From: Loxodes magnus
Taxonomy: Eukaryota; Ciliophora; Karyorelictea; Loxodida; Loxodidae
Assembly: GCA_946699065.1 (NCBI GenBank)
Contig: CAMPDV010000108.1
Span: 558,001-622,000, forward strand
Direction of reading: 5' to 3'
Length of the DNA: 64,000 nucleotides
Shown: in pieces, positions 14,901 through 27,719 of the stretch
How the letters are laid out: each line of letters starts with the position of its first letter
Position numbering within the stretch: the first letter of the stretch is position 1
Program-made: the position numbers and the translations under genes
The notes under the pieces: generated by a model
Databases searched by the model: none
Seen by the model: the letters and a program-made list of their open reading frames with translations, nothing else
What the model was told of the DNA's origin: nothing

Positions 14901-16219
14901 TCAACGAAAGTCTATTTTTTGGTTAAAGGAAGTTAAGTAGGACCACCAATTTATATGAAAGACTCTTCAACTAGAAGGCAAAAAGACTCAATGAGGCTAA
15001 TTATAATTTCCTAAATCAGTCTTAGCGTATGGCCTGAATTGATAGTGAATGTGCTATATTATTCCATAGGTTCTCCTGTAAAAAGCTTTGAGATTCGACC
15101 AATTTAAGGATAGGCGTTGAGATCACTTGAGCAAGTTCGATGACATATAATATTGACAGTTTTTAAGATTTCTGTATATTCATCTCCTTGAGAAAAGAAT
15201 AGATTACATATCAATTATGGATTCTGTAAAAATATGCAAAATGATTCTAAAGAAAGAGCTCTTTATCATTGCTCACCGTTTTAAGAAAAATAGATTAATA
15301 CTTTAATGCATGGATCAATAGACATCGAGCATTTATCAACCAGCAAAATGCCAGTTCTCATAGTTACCAAATCAGGATTCTTAAAAGCTTATATAATTGC
15401 TGGCATCAATTAACTCTCTATCATTTTTTCAAATTCAACTAGCTGTTTCAAAGTAGTTCCTGTTGTTCTCAGAATTTTTTCTATTAGTAGCATGGCAAAT
15501 TATTAAGGGATAGGTCATTCTGTTTTAGTACCTTACAGAATATTTAATAAGTTAACAAACACTCTTTTGGCACATTCATAAACAGCTTAAGCTTCGAAAG
15601 ATATTTCTCTTGCCCCAAATACTTAACCTCTATTGCTAAGTAAATCACAGTATTTATTAAGTTTAAACTCAAAAAGAACTGTTAAGAGTTAAATAATAGC
15701 AGCTGTAGATGTGCTTTTAACAATCGGAAATTTACTGTTACTATACAGACGGAGGCATATAAAGAAAACAGAGTCTACTAATTCATCCGAAAATATAACA
15801 GTCTTTGGATGTAAAACTAAATGAAGAGTCTATAAAAGCCTAACTAAGCATTACTCTTCCTGAATCTGAGGAATGTCAATCAATTTAACCATTCATTGTA
15901 AAAGTTATATTAGTGTCATATGATCTACTAAGTCATTATTTAACAGTTTTTGAACAATTAGTAGAGCAGTGGAAAGCGATTTAGCGTTTTTGAGCTCACC
16001 AGCTATAATAATACAAGTTAAGAGTTACTCTAGAGGAAATTTCTTCTTTGCTTCGGACAAATGGAAATCTTTAATTTATCGAAGTGAAGTGAGGCACTTT
16101 TCAACTTTGTCTTTAAGTTGAGGATTAGGCTTTTTTCCTGACTCTTTAGTCATTAGTCTTAATTCAGTTTCAATAGCCTCAACTAAACTATTAGCATTAG
16201 AAGATGAATTGTTTTGCAT
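11936..16219 (-). CDS. MON2: MON2 homologue (Golgi/endosome trafficking)
   Basis: 1427 residues in one frame without introns. MON2 is a giant HEAT-like relative of the Sec7 Arf-GEFs that lacks the Sec7 domain and works with Dopey at the trans-Golgi and endosomes. The N-terminus (LVEAIETELRLMTKES, a LLT block, an IQLLQWMVKL block) aligns with the MON2/BIG N-terminal DCB region. The block FSLTRMLEAAQANLFRLNIFWETIIAHLDCV matches the HUS-type motif of BIG/MON2, where a Trp is conserved; here it is TGA (14312-14314). The rest is helical HEAT-like. Ends with TGA. Slightly shorter than yeast (about 1640) and human (about 1700). Placed 65 bp from the calpain stop and 25 bp from the LSM4 start. Confidence 0.82.
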
Positions 16220-16284
16220 TTTATTAAATAGTTCAATAATAATTTTTATGAATTATTCTATTAAATAAAAATTTAATCTAAGAA

Positions 16285-18699
16285 TCATCGACTCCATGAA
16301 ATTCCATAAGAAACTGTATAGGAACTTGCATCAGGATGAGCTAAAATACCTCCCAAATATTGAAACTTCTTTGGCTTTACTCTTTTCTTTATTATTGGCT
16401 GTAAATTATTAAATAGCATATTTTTGGATTTTTCGAAGTTAAGAGTTACTTCAAGTTCTTTTTCTCCCAAGTTCTCTAATCCATATACGTAAGTTCCCCA
16501 CTTCTTTCCTACTAAATAGCTAACTGCCAATCCCTTTTATCTAACTCCTTACATTTCTTACTTGTTGGGATCATTTTATAAAGTTAGCATCCAAGCATCA
16601 TTTTCAAATTCAAAAGTGTTTGCCGAGCATGTCACATCAATGCTTTATACACAATGAAAAGAAATAATAAAAAGTCTCGAATTTAGGGAAAATAAATCGG
16701 TATCATAGCCAAATTTCCCTAGCATATCTCTTGCTACAGCCTCTCCGCGGTTGATAATAGTTTCTCTGAACCACATCAAAAAGCCTTAAAGACTAAGACC
16801 TTTTTATGAGCTTCCAAACCTGCTAGTTATTTCTTCAAATTCTTACTAAGTTAAAGTTAAGCCAATATGCGTATAAAGAACTTAAAACTCTTCAAAGCTT
16901 AACTCCCAATTCATCAGTAAGTCGAATTTTCTAAAAATGTCAACACAGGTTGATCTAAATTCTTCAGTCATTAAACCTTAAGCAGTCAATAAAGAGCAAT
17001 CTTTTCCCTTTTAATAATATCTCTATAGTAAGCATCCAGTAGTGACTGGCACCACTACATAATATCCTTAGTCTAAAGTGATTTCCAATAGATTTTATCT
17101 TTCCTTCTAAATTTCTTAGAACTTAACGAATCTCCATTCTGATTATCCTACTTATTATAAAATAATGAATCCGATGTCAAGATTACTTCTAAGCTCTTTA
17201 ACTCCTGAAGTTCTTTCATCTTCTTAATGTAAAGTTATTACAATTTCACTTCTTTGTAAGATATTTAAACGGTAATTCCAATGAGACTTTACTTAATCAT
17301 TTTCTCTAATAAACTTTCCTTTAATTCTTATTTCTTGCCAATTTTTTACTTTGCAAACGTTAACAGAAACAAAATTCTTCAAGAAATCTTCATATGACAT
17401 CCAAAAAGTTCCATCTTTAGTATCAAATGTAGGATTTAGAGCATCTATCATTTTTTGACTCCAAAGAGAAGATTTATCTCCCCAATCACCATTCCATTCG
17501 AAATTGCCCCAAGGATTTCTTATATTTAATAATCTATTCCCATAAGCTTCTTTTACTTGAATAATCGAATAGGCATGCCCTGGTACTAAGCCTCCTTCTT
17601 CTTTTTGTCCTCCTTTTTCAGTAAATTTATCCTCACCAGGCGTACCAGCAGAAAGCATAAATCCTTGATCGTCATACTAAGCTAATATTTTAAATAGCTA
17701 ATTTTATTAGATTAATTATTGAATGTCATCATCGTCAAACCTAATTTAAGTACTAGGGAATCCTGTTAAATCCATCATACCTTCATAGCAAAAACCTCCT
17801 CTAAGAGCGTAGTAGCAACCATTTAGTTTTGCGTAAGCTTTCTCAATAAGCAGTACCCATAATTCTTTTCCATGAGCTCTTGAAAATAAGGGACCACCGC
17901 CTGGAGTGCATGGAAAATAATCATCTAATAAAACCTGCTGCCATTCTCCATTTTTGCACATGTTTAAGATATATAGTCCATTTTCGTTATAACTTTAAGT
18001 AACGAACAATCTTTTAACAAGATCATAAGGCTATGTTTGTGTTGGAAACTCAGCTAAAGAAGCTAAGGAGCACATAAACCAGCAATTTCCTAATCTTCCT
18101 TATTTAATATCATTTGGTTCAACTTTTTCATAAAATACTTCAATATCTTTTGTTCCGAAAAACTCATGTGCTCTTCTTCAATGAACTACTGTATCCATTC
18201 TTTAGGTAAAGTTCCCATATACAGATTGATCATTAGGTTAGAAAATAAGATCTACATACTTTAACCCTTATTTTTGAAGTCTTTCGTTTATTTGTTTTGG
18301 ATCTTCAATTTTGCTTAATAGTGACCTTGCCTATTAAAAAAAAATTTATATTTCTTACTAAATTCTATTTAAATCTTCTTGAATGCCCTATATCTGCTAT
18401 TCTTTTGGAGCAGGCTTAGTAAGCCAGCTAAATCCTGTTTTAAGACTCCAAGGAGCAGTACATTCAATTTCAGCTAGAGTGCTTCTTGATTTAGGGTTAA
18501 TGACTATTTACTTTACTAGTCCTTAATGCCCTCTAATTGTTATATTTTTTGAGTTTGATAGATCAATAGTGAATTCACAGACTTCTAGCGTTTGATTATC
18601 AATCGAATAAGTAAAGAGAGTATCCAATGGTGCTTTTTATTTTTCCCTTTTGGTTTTAATAAACAATCCTGCCTGAACTTCCTGGGATTGCTCGGACAT
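16285..18699 (-). CDS. Calpain-family cysteine protease
   Basis: 804-residue calpain, a Ca-regulated papain-like cytosolic protease family expanded in ciliates. Catalytic Cys in QGRLGNCWF (about residue 205), His in VPGHAY (about 373), Asn in RNPWGNFEWNGDW (about 392), so the triad is complete. The N-terminal about 190 residues hold a beta-rich ciliate-specific segment and then the usual entry HWRRAHEFF, in which Trp is TGA. After the protease core come C2-like beta domains with Trp-rich ends (GTYVYGLENLG). No EF-hands and no membrane segments seen. Ends with TGA after SWSR. No intron. The exact subfamily is not assigned. Confidence 0.92.
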
Positions 18700-19161
18700 T
18701 TTTATTTAACCAACAATAGTCCATGGATATCAAGATGGTTTTGCTTTTAAATGCTATTTGAAATAAAATTTCAAATATATTCACAGACATACTTCTATTA
18801 TCTCTATATTCAACCTTATATTTCTCAAATATTAAAACTTTTCTTTTTTATTATTTTTCCCTTTATTTAATTTATAACTATCAAGCTGAAAAAATCATAT
18901 AAAGAGCATAACTTCTAGAAGATAATATTAATAGCTAAGTAATAAATATAATTATTAGTTAGTTTTGCTTTTATATAAGTTTTAAACTACTAATGTTACT
19001 TTATTTCCTTTTAGTTTCTCTTATTTCCCCTTTATTTTTATAGCCTCTTACTAAGATACCAACGTTCTTATATATTTGAAGATATTTATATTTTTGTATT
19101 ATTGCTATGCATCCTGCTTCATATAGGTTATTCTCTAAGATTTTTAAAGGAAAAAGATTTA
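18700..19161. other. Spacer upstream of calpain
   Basis: 462 bp holding the calpain promoter. The sequence 19040-19160 remains open in the frame of the weak ORF at 19162, without a clear Met. No other feature seen. Confidence 0.4.
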
Positions 19162-19455
19162 ATGATAACTTCAAGCTTACTTGAAGCTCTACTTTTAGAG
19201 TCTTAATTTCTTGAGATCATACAATTAAAGAGCATCTTTCAGGGTATTTAGTCATTTATGAAATTACTAGAAGATTTAGCCAAAAATGTTACTGGAATAC
19301 TCTTCTTGAACGATTTTAAGCTCTAATTTTTCATTTAGGAAGATTTCGTATTGATATGCGAATCATTTTTCTAAGGACCTAGAATATAAAATGATTTACA
19401 ATACTAAGATTAACTAAGATAAAAACGAAAAAAAGTTAGAAATGAGAGTGATTGA
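19162..19455 (+). CDS. Weak ORF, hypothetical helical protein
   Basis: 97 residues ending in TGA. Leu/Glu-rich helix-like sequence (SSLLEALLLESQFLEIIQ, GILFLNDFKL, FFIQEDFVLICESFFQG) followed by a basic, Gln-rich tail. No family recognised. The frame stays open upstream for about 40 codons without a Met, so a first exon may be missing. It ends 40 bp before the likely 3' end of the zinc-finger gene on the other strand. Open frames of this length are common with this code, so this could be chance. Confidence 0.3.
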
Positions 19456-19495
19456 TTACTAAATAGCAATAAAGATAGCAAGAAATGTATTAAAA

Positions 19496-20659
19496 TTAAT
19501 TAAGTGGAATGCCCTGAATGTCATATAATTTTTCAAAAGTAGTGTCTTTATGATAGTCAATTATGTGATTTTTTAGCTCATCTATACTATAACATACTCG
19601 TTCACATTTTACACATTTAAGATTTCCATTGAACATAGTGCTTTAGTTACCTTCTTGATTTAATGAGTGCATTTATTTGTGAGATTAATATTAATTCTCA
19701 TCTTCAGCTAAAAAGTCGCAGGCATCGCACTTTAGCACAAATTTTTCTTCTTCTTCAGGTTTTATGGGAGTCTTTCCTCTAATCTTTCCATCATGTATAT
19801 CTTTTATATGGTTGTATCTATAGTAACTATGGAAGAAAATTTTATTGCAATAATCGCAAGGAAAATTTTTTTTCTATTTATAGATTTTCTTCTTTTTTGC
19901 TTCGCCTTAAGCAGATTAATCTTCTTCATTATTTTAATTTTCCGCTTTTACAGCCTTCTCCTTTTCACCTTCAAGCTGATTTTCTGTGTTATGTTTAGAC
20001 TTCATATGATTGTTTAGCTTTCTCTAAGTTTTTAATTTTTTATTGCATTGGTCACAATAAAAAAACTAACCATCTCTTTTAGCTTTCTTATGAGTTTATT
20101 TAATGTGCTCTTTTAGCAATTTATTATTTTTAAATCCAGAATCGCATAAGGAGCATTTAAGTTTCTTTTTTGATTGATTTTCCTCTGATTCATTTATATC
20201 AAGATTTTTGAAAACATCGACTTGTACATCTTCGCTTTCGTTTTCTTCTTGCTAAGACTTTAGAATATCAGACAAGTTTTGATTTATTTTTCTAGTTCTT
20301 TCTTGATTCTAAGAAGTATTTTATTTATTTTTCTAGGATTTTTTTTATTCTTATCCCTTATTATTTTCCTCATTCAAGCTATTTGGTAAATTTACGTTCT
20401 ATTCAATTATTTTAGAAACCATGAAGGCAGGTACTCCAGTGAATTTTGCAATAGTAGGCTGAGTATGATTAACTTTTTTCGATAAATCTAGCACTAATTT
20501 TTTAATGGACTAGAGCATTCCTAATTAGGTAAAATCAGTTTCTCTAAGAATTTCGTTTAGCTGCTCGCCTGTCAAATCATACTGCCTTCTAGCTTCTATT
20601 TGGCCAAACAATAGCGTGTACGCAGTAACTTCTTAATAGGAATTTATTTATTAGAACAT
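19496..20659 (-). CDS. C2H2 zinc-finger protein
   Basis: 387 residues. Five C2H2-type fingers are readable in the C-terminal half: CSLCDSGF...HIKQTH, CDQCNKKL...HMKSKH, CDYCNKIF...HIKDIH, CDACDFL...HKQMH and CVKCERV...HIIDYH. Acidic and Lys/Gln-rich linkers lie between them. The N-terminal about 100 residues (EARRQYDLTGEQLNEIL, PTIAKFTGVPAFMVSKIIEQ) look like a helical, helix-turn-helix-like region. Probably nuclear and nucleic-acid binding. The natural protein end is IPLN followed by TAA. If TAA is always Gln, the frame runs on to a TGA at 19331-19333, adding about 55 hydrophobic residues that look non-coding. No intron. Confidence 0.75.
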
Positions 20660-21968
20660 TTATATTTTAGCGATTTTTTAAACTTAAATAATTTAACTTT
20701 TAACGATTTTTTGATTTAAATTTAACTGAAAGTTGATTCTTTTACCTATTTAACAATTAAACCTCTAATCTCTTTTAATTCCATATTTCAGTTCCCTTTA
20801 TTCGAATAAGCTAAAACTAATTATTATCATCTACCTTCGCATTTTTAATTTATTAGCAAATAATCTCTCAAATTATATCTTGATACTTAATTTTTATTTA
20901 TTGTAGCTAGATGTTAACTATAAGGAGATTAACTTTAATTAGTAAAAGTGCTTTAATCTATAATTATTATTATGTTCTACCTGCTTTATGTTTAGTTATA
21001 GTCAGCTTCAACAACTATTCTATCTTTATTTATGATTAACTTCAATTGCAAACGCTTACAATAGTTGACTGTCTCTTCTTAGTTCCTATAGAATTGTAAT
21101 ATTATTTACTTAATTTTATTTTAATAGTTATTATATCTACTAGAACTATATAACTGTATATTTTACATTGTTAGTAATAGTATTTTTCATTAAAATAGCT
21201 AATTAAAAGATAGCCTTATTAGCCTAAAAAGAGTTTATTACACTCAATAATAGATAAATTAGCCTTTTTGAGAATGGCTTTCTATAAGGAATGATAGATT
21301 CTATCTAGAATGATTATTTACTTCTATAAGCTTTATTTATACTAGGTAGTTATCTATTAAGTGTATAGCAATAAGCTATAAATTATAGATTCAATTCTAA
21401 TATTATAGCATTATCACTACATAGGCATTTTACTATTACTTATAAAGTTAAAATTAAATCTAGTCAGATGATTGATTATAACTTCTTGTATAAATTACCA
21501 AGTTTAATGAAATGAGTGTTTAAGTAGCTAGTTATGTATAAAAGGACTTATTTAATCTAGTATGCTTTCTTATTTTAAAATATGTTAGCTTCTATGAAAT
21601 GGCTTCATTTATTGCTTCTTCTATATATAAATAGCAATTAATATTAGAAGTGATGCTTTTAGCTCTATTTTATTAATTATTGAATTCTATTATGTTTGGT
21701 ATTGATGAAAAGAATAATTATGATGAAGCAGGATGAAAGAATGTAACTATAAGATTATAATTTTCCTTCATTGTGTAAATATTTGATTACCTTACTAGAG
21801 TATTGTATCTTCTTATTGTACCTATAACTTATATACGATAATGCTTATAAACTATATCTTATACAAATAATCAAAGCTGATGTTGTATAAATACTTGATT
21901 TAAGAAATTAAGATTCCTGTTACTTAGTCGAATAATAAGAATTTAATTAAATCTAAGTTAGTCATCTT
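20660..21968. other. AT-rich spacer
   Basis: 1.3 kb with the zinc-finger gene promoter at its left and the 3' end of the next minus-strand gene at its right. No gene, RNA or repeat recognised. Confidence 0.45.
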
Positions 21969-23324
21969 TCAGTTCCTACTTACATCAACTTGTATTGGAG
22001 ACTAAAAAAAAATTTGAGAAAACACAATTTCTTTTTTAAGCTACTCTGCCTTACTTTTGCTGTCTAAAATATTCTAATAAAATAGATCTATCTCTTATAA
22101 AGTAACGAAATTCCTTCCCTAGCATATTTTATTCTGAATTATTTATTTTCCTTCTTTTATAAACTCTTTTAATCTCAATTTTTCAAATTCTTCCTATGTA
22201 AAAATCAAATAAAATTAGTTAAAATCAATTATATTTTATCCTCTGAAGTATTTTTAAATTAAACTAAAAGCGTTTTAACTTTAAAACTATTATATGGGAT
22301 TTAAAAAGTGTTGCTGGTAGGATTATTAAGCTCCAGTTATATAAGTAGGAATGTTCTCTTGTTATCTAGTTTATTAATTCTAGACATTAAGAGTTTATTA
22401 TTCATTATAAGGAACCTCTTTTGTACTTTATGACAATCATTTTAAAGCATTTTGCTTGGGTTATTATGATACTTAGTAATTTATTTATTAAGCCTGTTTA
22501 AAGTTTGAATCAATAGCGCTGTAATACTCACACTAATTCTAAAGACTATAATTTTATAAATCATTGGTCTATGGTACCATTTGATTGACACTATATAGCT
22601 ATCCTTATTTTTTCTACAAAAAATATGCTTAAGCATATTGAAAATTTCTATCTTGCTCTTCATTTTATCATATCTAAACCTTATAAAACTCCTTTAACTC
22701 ATAAACAATTCCTGGCTTATTCTTCTAGTAATAAGATATAATTTCATCTGGATTGTTATCATAAAGAAAGGCTAAAGAAGCTACTACTATTATTTCTTAT
22801 TAGTTTAATTAAGCTACTCTCTCAAACTTCCTTATATCTCTATTCAAAAAGGCTATCAACTAGAGTATTTTTTGCTAATTTTTGTCATCTTATTTTGCTT
22901 ATTAAGTTTAGATTTTCATTTGTTATAAGCTTCTTTCTTCTAAAGACTAAAGATGAAGATTTTTTTCGAGAATTCCTAAATCTCACTGAATTTACTTAAT
23001 TAGATCGCAGTCAGATCTAGGAGCTAGAATTTTGCTAGGCAGCTTTCTAGTAAGGAATTTTTCTAAGTTATTCTATATACTCGTAGCTTTTTCTGCTAAG
23101 TCAGCTAATTAATCATATTAGATCCTTTACAACATATTATGAATCTAGATTATCTTTTTGTAAATCTCAGAACAACGATCTTCTACTAGAATTATTAGCT
23201 TATACAATGTACTTCTTTGCTGTTAGCAATACTAAATCACTTTTAGCAGTTCATTAACACTCTAGTTTAAACTCTCTTGGTATTTAGTACTTGTATTTTA
23301 CATTTCATTCAAAACCTTAGACAT
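21969..23324 (-). CDS. Hypothetical helical/coiled-coil protein
   Basis: 451 residues in one frame, Met to TGA, without introns. The first about 270 residues are strongly helical and coiled-coil-like (SLNQSVNELLKVIQYC, DLGILEKNLHLQSLEERSLQ, LQLIAFLNRDIRKFERVAQL). The middle is Gln/Asn/Ser-rich and disordered. The end is again helical (EEFEKLRLKEFIKEGK). Trp residues (IQWDLG, VQIWQN) are TGA. I recognise no domain. A cytoskeletal or ciliary part is possible but is a guess. Confidence 0.65.
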
Positions 23325-24304
23325 CTTGGGTATTATAAAATCTGTTAAATTAATTTTATAACCATTGTTATTTAAGCCTATAAACTAAATCTTAGCTCTT
23401 TACTTACTAAGTTAATAGAATGAAGTAGAGTATTGCTATGAAGATGCTTTAATGCATATAAGAGTATATAGCAATTAAGTATAGAAATGGATTAGAAGCC
23501 TAAAGATTGTAATAGGTTTGTGAAGCTAAACAATTATAAAATGGTTAAGTTTATCTAGCTTGCTTCACTCTTCTAGATGCTTATATTAATACTTTACTCT
23601 ATTCAAATAACTTATCCTGTTACTTTAGAAAAGAATCAGAGCTTAGTTCTAAGTTATTATCTAGAGGCTTATTATAAGAATGCTGATACTTAGTTTTAAA
23701 ATACAGATATCTATAATTACGTTTTATGAGATTGCTTTAGGAATTTCTCAAATCAGCTAGTTATAATTTATGGAGTAAGGAAAGAAGGTAGTTTTAACCA
23801 ATAAATGACATGAAGGATATGTAGGATATGATAAGCAAAAGTGATTAAATAGGTTTAGTACACTATTCAAGAATTATTAAGGAGTCAATTAAATAAAATG
23901 AAGATATAGCAATGAGTCTTATAAACTAGGCTATATTAAATAATAATATATCATTAACATGTATTCCACCTTCAATTATTTTAGCCATTAACTTAACTAC
24001 CTTATATGGATTATGTTATCTTAATAAATAGCATTAAATATGATAAATCCGTTTGGTTAAAGTTCAATAGAAATTAATCAACTTTAAGAGTATTTTTTAA
24101 GCAATTTCTTTATAAACTTACATTTATAAAATTCAAGAGGTTAACTTAATTTATCTATAAGTTACATAAAGGTGATACCCTAACCTATTTCTTAAGCGAG
24201 AGAAAAATGGAAATATAGCTTCTGTAAAGTTAGCTCTATATTTAAATATATAAGTTAGTATTAAGGTATAATTAAAGAATAGGATAAATAAATAGTATAT
24301 AAGT
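23325..24304. other. AT-rich spacer
   Basis: 980 bp between two minus-strand genes, holding the promoter of the upstream helical protein. No supported feature. Confidence 0.45.
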
Positions 24305-25775
24305 TCAATTATAGTCGATATCAATTATCTAGCTTAGAACACTCAAAATCACCGAAGTAAATCCCATGATTGAGAATAAAATCGTAACGATTGTAAATAG
24401 AATTACGAACAGACGGTTTTTGGAAAATCCGTTTAGTTTAATAAAGACTAAATCTAGGAAATAAAATAAACTTACATGGTATTATTATTGAGAAGTAAAT
24501 ACCAAATATACCTCCTAAAATGTTTAAAACAAATAAAATATTTGGAATTGCAACTGCTAGTAAAGTAGCTATGCTTCCTTGAAGAAGTGTTATCGTACCA
24601 TATTGCTTTTTAGAAAGCTCTTTTATTTAGAAAACAGTCTAAATGACATTTCTACATGGTATTAGAGTTAAAGGAACAAGTACAGTTAATGTACCAATGT
24701 AAAGCATTTTAGCAATTACCATTGGAAGCTCAGTACTAATTCCTTCACATTTATCTGCATTTATAAATAAATCTGGAGTATCTGTTGAATAACTTATAAA
24801 GCCTAATGATCCAATAGAACTGTAAAATATGCACAGGATCGTAACAGCTCTTTTAGTAATCTTCTACAATCTTCTTACATTTGGATTTCTCAGTTAAGCC
24901 TGAATGGTAAATATGTTATAATGAATACCATATTAAAAGAAAAAAACAGATAAGGCACTAAAAACATTGAGATCAAAGTGAAATCAAAATTTAAAGTCGT
25001 CAACTGGAACATCTTAGTTCTTAATGCAATGCGGAGCTTCAATTATCAAAACACCAATAGAATATGTTAGAGATATAATTCCCATTACAGATATTTTTTC
25101 TAAATAAGTGAAGTCTTTCATAAAAGTTAAAGGTATTGTTATACAAGCTGCTAACATAATAAAAAGAGCCTTTGAGCCTGTCATATGAAAACTGCTATCA
25201 AAATACTTTATTATTTCTGTGTAGAAATTGCCCATAACTAATAAGTAACCAGTTGATGCTCCAACTAAAAAGAATATCAAGCTTATATACAGAACTGTCT
25301 TATATTTTTTGCCTAAAACAACTTCAACTAGTTAAGGGTATGTTTATATATTTAGCATTTAGCAAGCAACGATTAAACTTCACATACAATAAGTTGTAAA
25401 AGCAGCGACTGATACTTAAAGTATCAAGGTAAGAGCGATACCTGTAAATGAAAATACTTTAGGAAGAGTTAAAGCGCCTGCTCCAATAGAAGAGGCAGCT
25501 AAACTAAAAGTAGCCCCTCGTAAGGAGCCTTTTTACATAGGTGAAATTACTCTATCTTTAAAGCTTTTCTTATATTCATCATTAATCAGAAGTCCTTCAT
25601 TAACTAGCTCTTTAGAATAAAATTCATGAGGCGTTGGCGATCCAGGAGGATGTAATTTTTAAAACATATCCTCCTATTTTGACTAAAAGACAGAATCATC
25701 TTAATCCTCTACTTCATCTAGTTCTTCTGATTTATGACTTTTATTAATACTTTTCCCTTGATTAGCTGTATCCAT
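24305..25775 (-). CDS. AAAP-family amino-acid transporter
   Basis: 482 residues after removal of one 22-nt intron (24454-24475). Member of the amino acid/auxin permease (SLC36/SLC38-like) superfamily, a polytopic transporter of the plasma or vacuolar membrane. The N-terminal about 100 residues are acidic and cytosolic; then comes the family start RGATFSLAASSIGAGALTLP with the Gly-rich break in TM1. About 10-11 hydrophobic segments follow (IFFLVGASTGYLLVMGNF, ALFIMLAACITIPLTF, ISVMGIISLTYSIGVLI). The intron lies near the end: unspliced, the last segment is polar, while spliced it becomes a good last TM helix (FVILFTIVTILFSIMGF) and ends at TGA. A TGA codes Trp in YCMWSL. Substrate cannot be read from sequence. 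Confidence 0.9.
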
Positions 25776-26105
25776 ATTTTTAAATATATAATAACAGTAG
25801 CAAAAATGGCTGGAAAAAATGTTATTAATTTATAAAATATCATAACAAAGCCAAATCATCCATATATGTTGTTTATTTACTTATTCTTATATTAACAATT
25901 GATGTATCTTTTAATTCTTGATAAAATATTAAAAATTTAGCTTCTTTTGCTTAATCGTTTTTCTACTTTTAATGCTTATCTTTAATTTTGTTCTTAAAAT
26001 TTAACTGACTTTACTCTTACTAGTAACAGTTTTGTCTTAATGAAGATCTTTTGATGAAATAAAATAATAGATTAGCTACTAAAATATAAATAGTTTAGCT
26101 CTTTA
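25776..26105. other. Spacer
   Basis: 330 bp upstream of the transporter start and downstream of the next minus-strand gene. Holds the transporter promoter. Nothing else seen. Confidence 0.45.
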
Positions 26106-27465
26106 TCAATGGATTGTTTTTCCTTGAGTTAAGTCACTCTATCTGCTTTCAAGAATCCTATTATTGGGAATAATATTTGGTGTTTTAATAGGCCTTGCAC
26201 TTCTAGCTGTTGGATATAAATTACTTCTAGTATAGGGCATTACTTCCTTTGGATCTTACGTAGCCCTTGTTTCAAATTCTTACTCAGCTACAATGCAATC
26301 TTCTACAGATTAACCCAAATCTCTCATGGATTAAGAAAGCTAATGATTGGTCTAAGAGATTATTTCTTACTAATCAAGATATTCAAAGATTTTATCTAAT
26401 AAGCCGTTTGCATGTTCTAATTATTGCACCAAATCACTATCTCGTTGTACTTCATTCTGTAATTTTTCATACATCTTTAATTAATTTTAATGCTTTTATT
26501 TCCTACTCTATAATTCTTAAAATTCTTTAGAGAGCTAAGTATAAAATTCTTCAGCTTAAAGCTAATTTTGATCTACTATTGTATTCATATATTGAATTTT
26601 ATCAACATAATCTCAATAAGTTTCAATGAATTAGGATATCTAATCTTCTAGAATCATGTTCTATCTTTCTTGCTACTATTGAATTCGTTTCTCTTCTCTA
26701 GCTTCTCTAGCTAGTTCATTCTAAATGTTTAACAAAATGCTTTCTATTTCAATTTAAAGATTGTTCTTATATTCTTATACAGTTAGCTCATTTTATAAAA
26801 GTGCCTAATACTCAGCATACATTTTAGCTTGCTCTTCTTTATTTTTTTTAAATTATACATCTATTTCCTCTAATTATATTTATGCCTGTGTATTAAATAT
26901 TTACCATTGTCATCAAATGCTATTTCTTTTTAGAACTCATCACTCCCATCTTTTCCCAAAAGCCTGCTTATGTTTCGTTATCAATTCCAAATTTTAATTA
27001 TGATTTTAAAACTTAGGAACTTTTTGGCTTTCCTTTACCAGGTTTTAAGTCTAAAAGCCCATCAAAATCCTTAGCACTTCTTTCCATTATTTAATATGTC
27101 TATTGAATCTATGGCTGATTATTTCTGATGCTTTGCATAGCACTGAATTAACTAGATTTTCTAGAACAAAAATCTTAACTTTACTATTCTAAATCTGCAC
27201 TTTATACGGATCCTTCTGTAAACTACAAGCTTTTCTAAAACAAATCTTTGCTATTTTAGATTTCTAATTACTAAGATTTTTCATGGTCGTTATAATAGTT
27301 AGACTTGAAAGAAGATGACTTCTATACTTTAATATTGTTGTGTGCTGCCTATGGAGTTGAAGGTCTTTCAGATTTTTCAGAGAGTATGCGCTTAGAATCA
27401 GTTCTTTCTGGATTACTTTAGATAGAGTAATCTTATTCTTCTTCCTCTATAATTTAAGCTAGCAT
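26106..27465 (-). CDS. Hypothetical coiled-coil protein
   Basis: 446 residues with one 19-nt intron (26886-26904). The first about 150 residues are Ser/Gln-rich and disordered. A conserved-looking joint (FGIDNETQAGFWEKMGV) leads to a long coiled coil (about residues 195-370: EEIDVQFKKNKEEQAKMYAEYQ, ELAREAREEKRIQQQQE). The tail is Pro/Asn-rich and ends in TGA. The intron sits exactly between two frames that are both clearly coding; removing it gives MTM|AQIQLEE. The start is uncertain: 27465 is the first in-frame Met, but the frame stays open and Lys/Glu/Gln-rich for about 130 bp further upstream, towards the divergent gene at 27720. Confidence 0.7.
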
Positions 27466-27719
27466 TTAAGCTTTTTTAGTTTATTTAATATTATTCTATT
27501 TAAACTTCTTTTATTCCCTTTACGAAACTCCTTACTAGCTTTCCTTTTCTATTTGTCTCTCTTTTTTATAACTCTTCCTTTATAATACACTATACTCATT
27601 TCCTTTCAACTATTATGCTTGGCAAAGTTGATAACTTCGTGTTGACTAGCAGTAGTAAGGAAGACATTGGCTAATAGTGATTAAGACAGTGGAAGTTAAA
27701 AGTACTAGACATTATTAAA

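Noticed and set aside
19331..19495. C-terminal extension of the zinc-finger protein to the TGA at 19331
   Set aside because: The added residues are low-complexity and hydrophobic and overlap another open frame; termination at TAA is simpler, though not proven.
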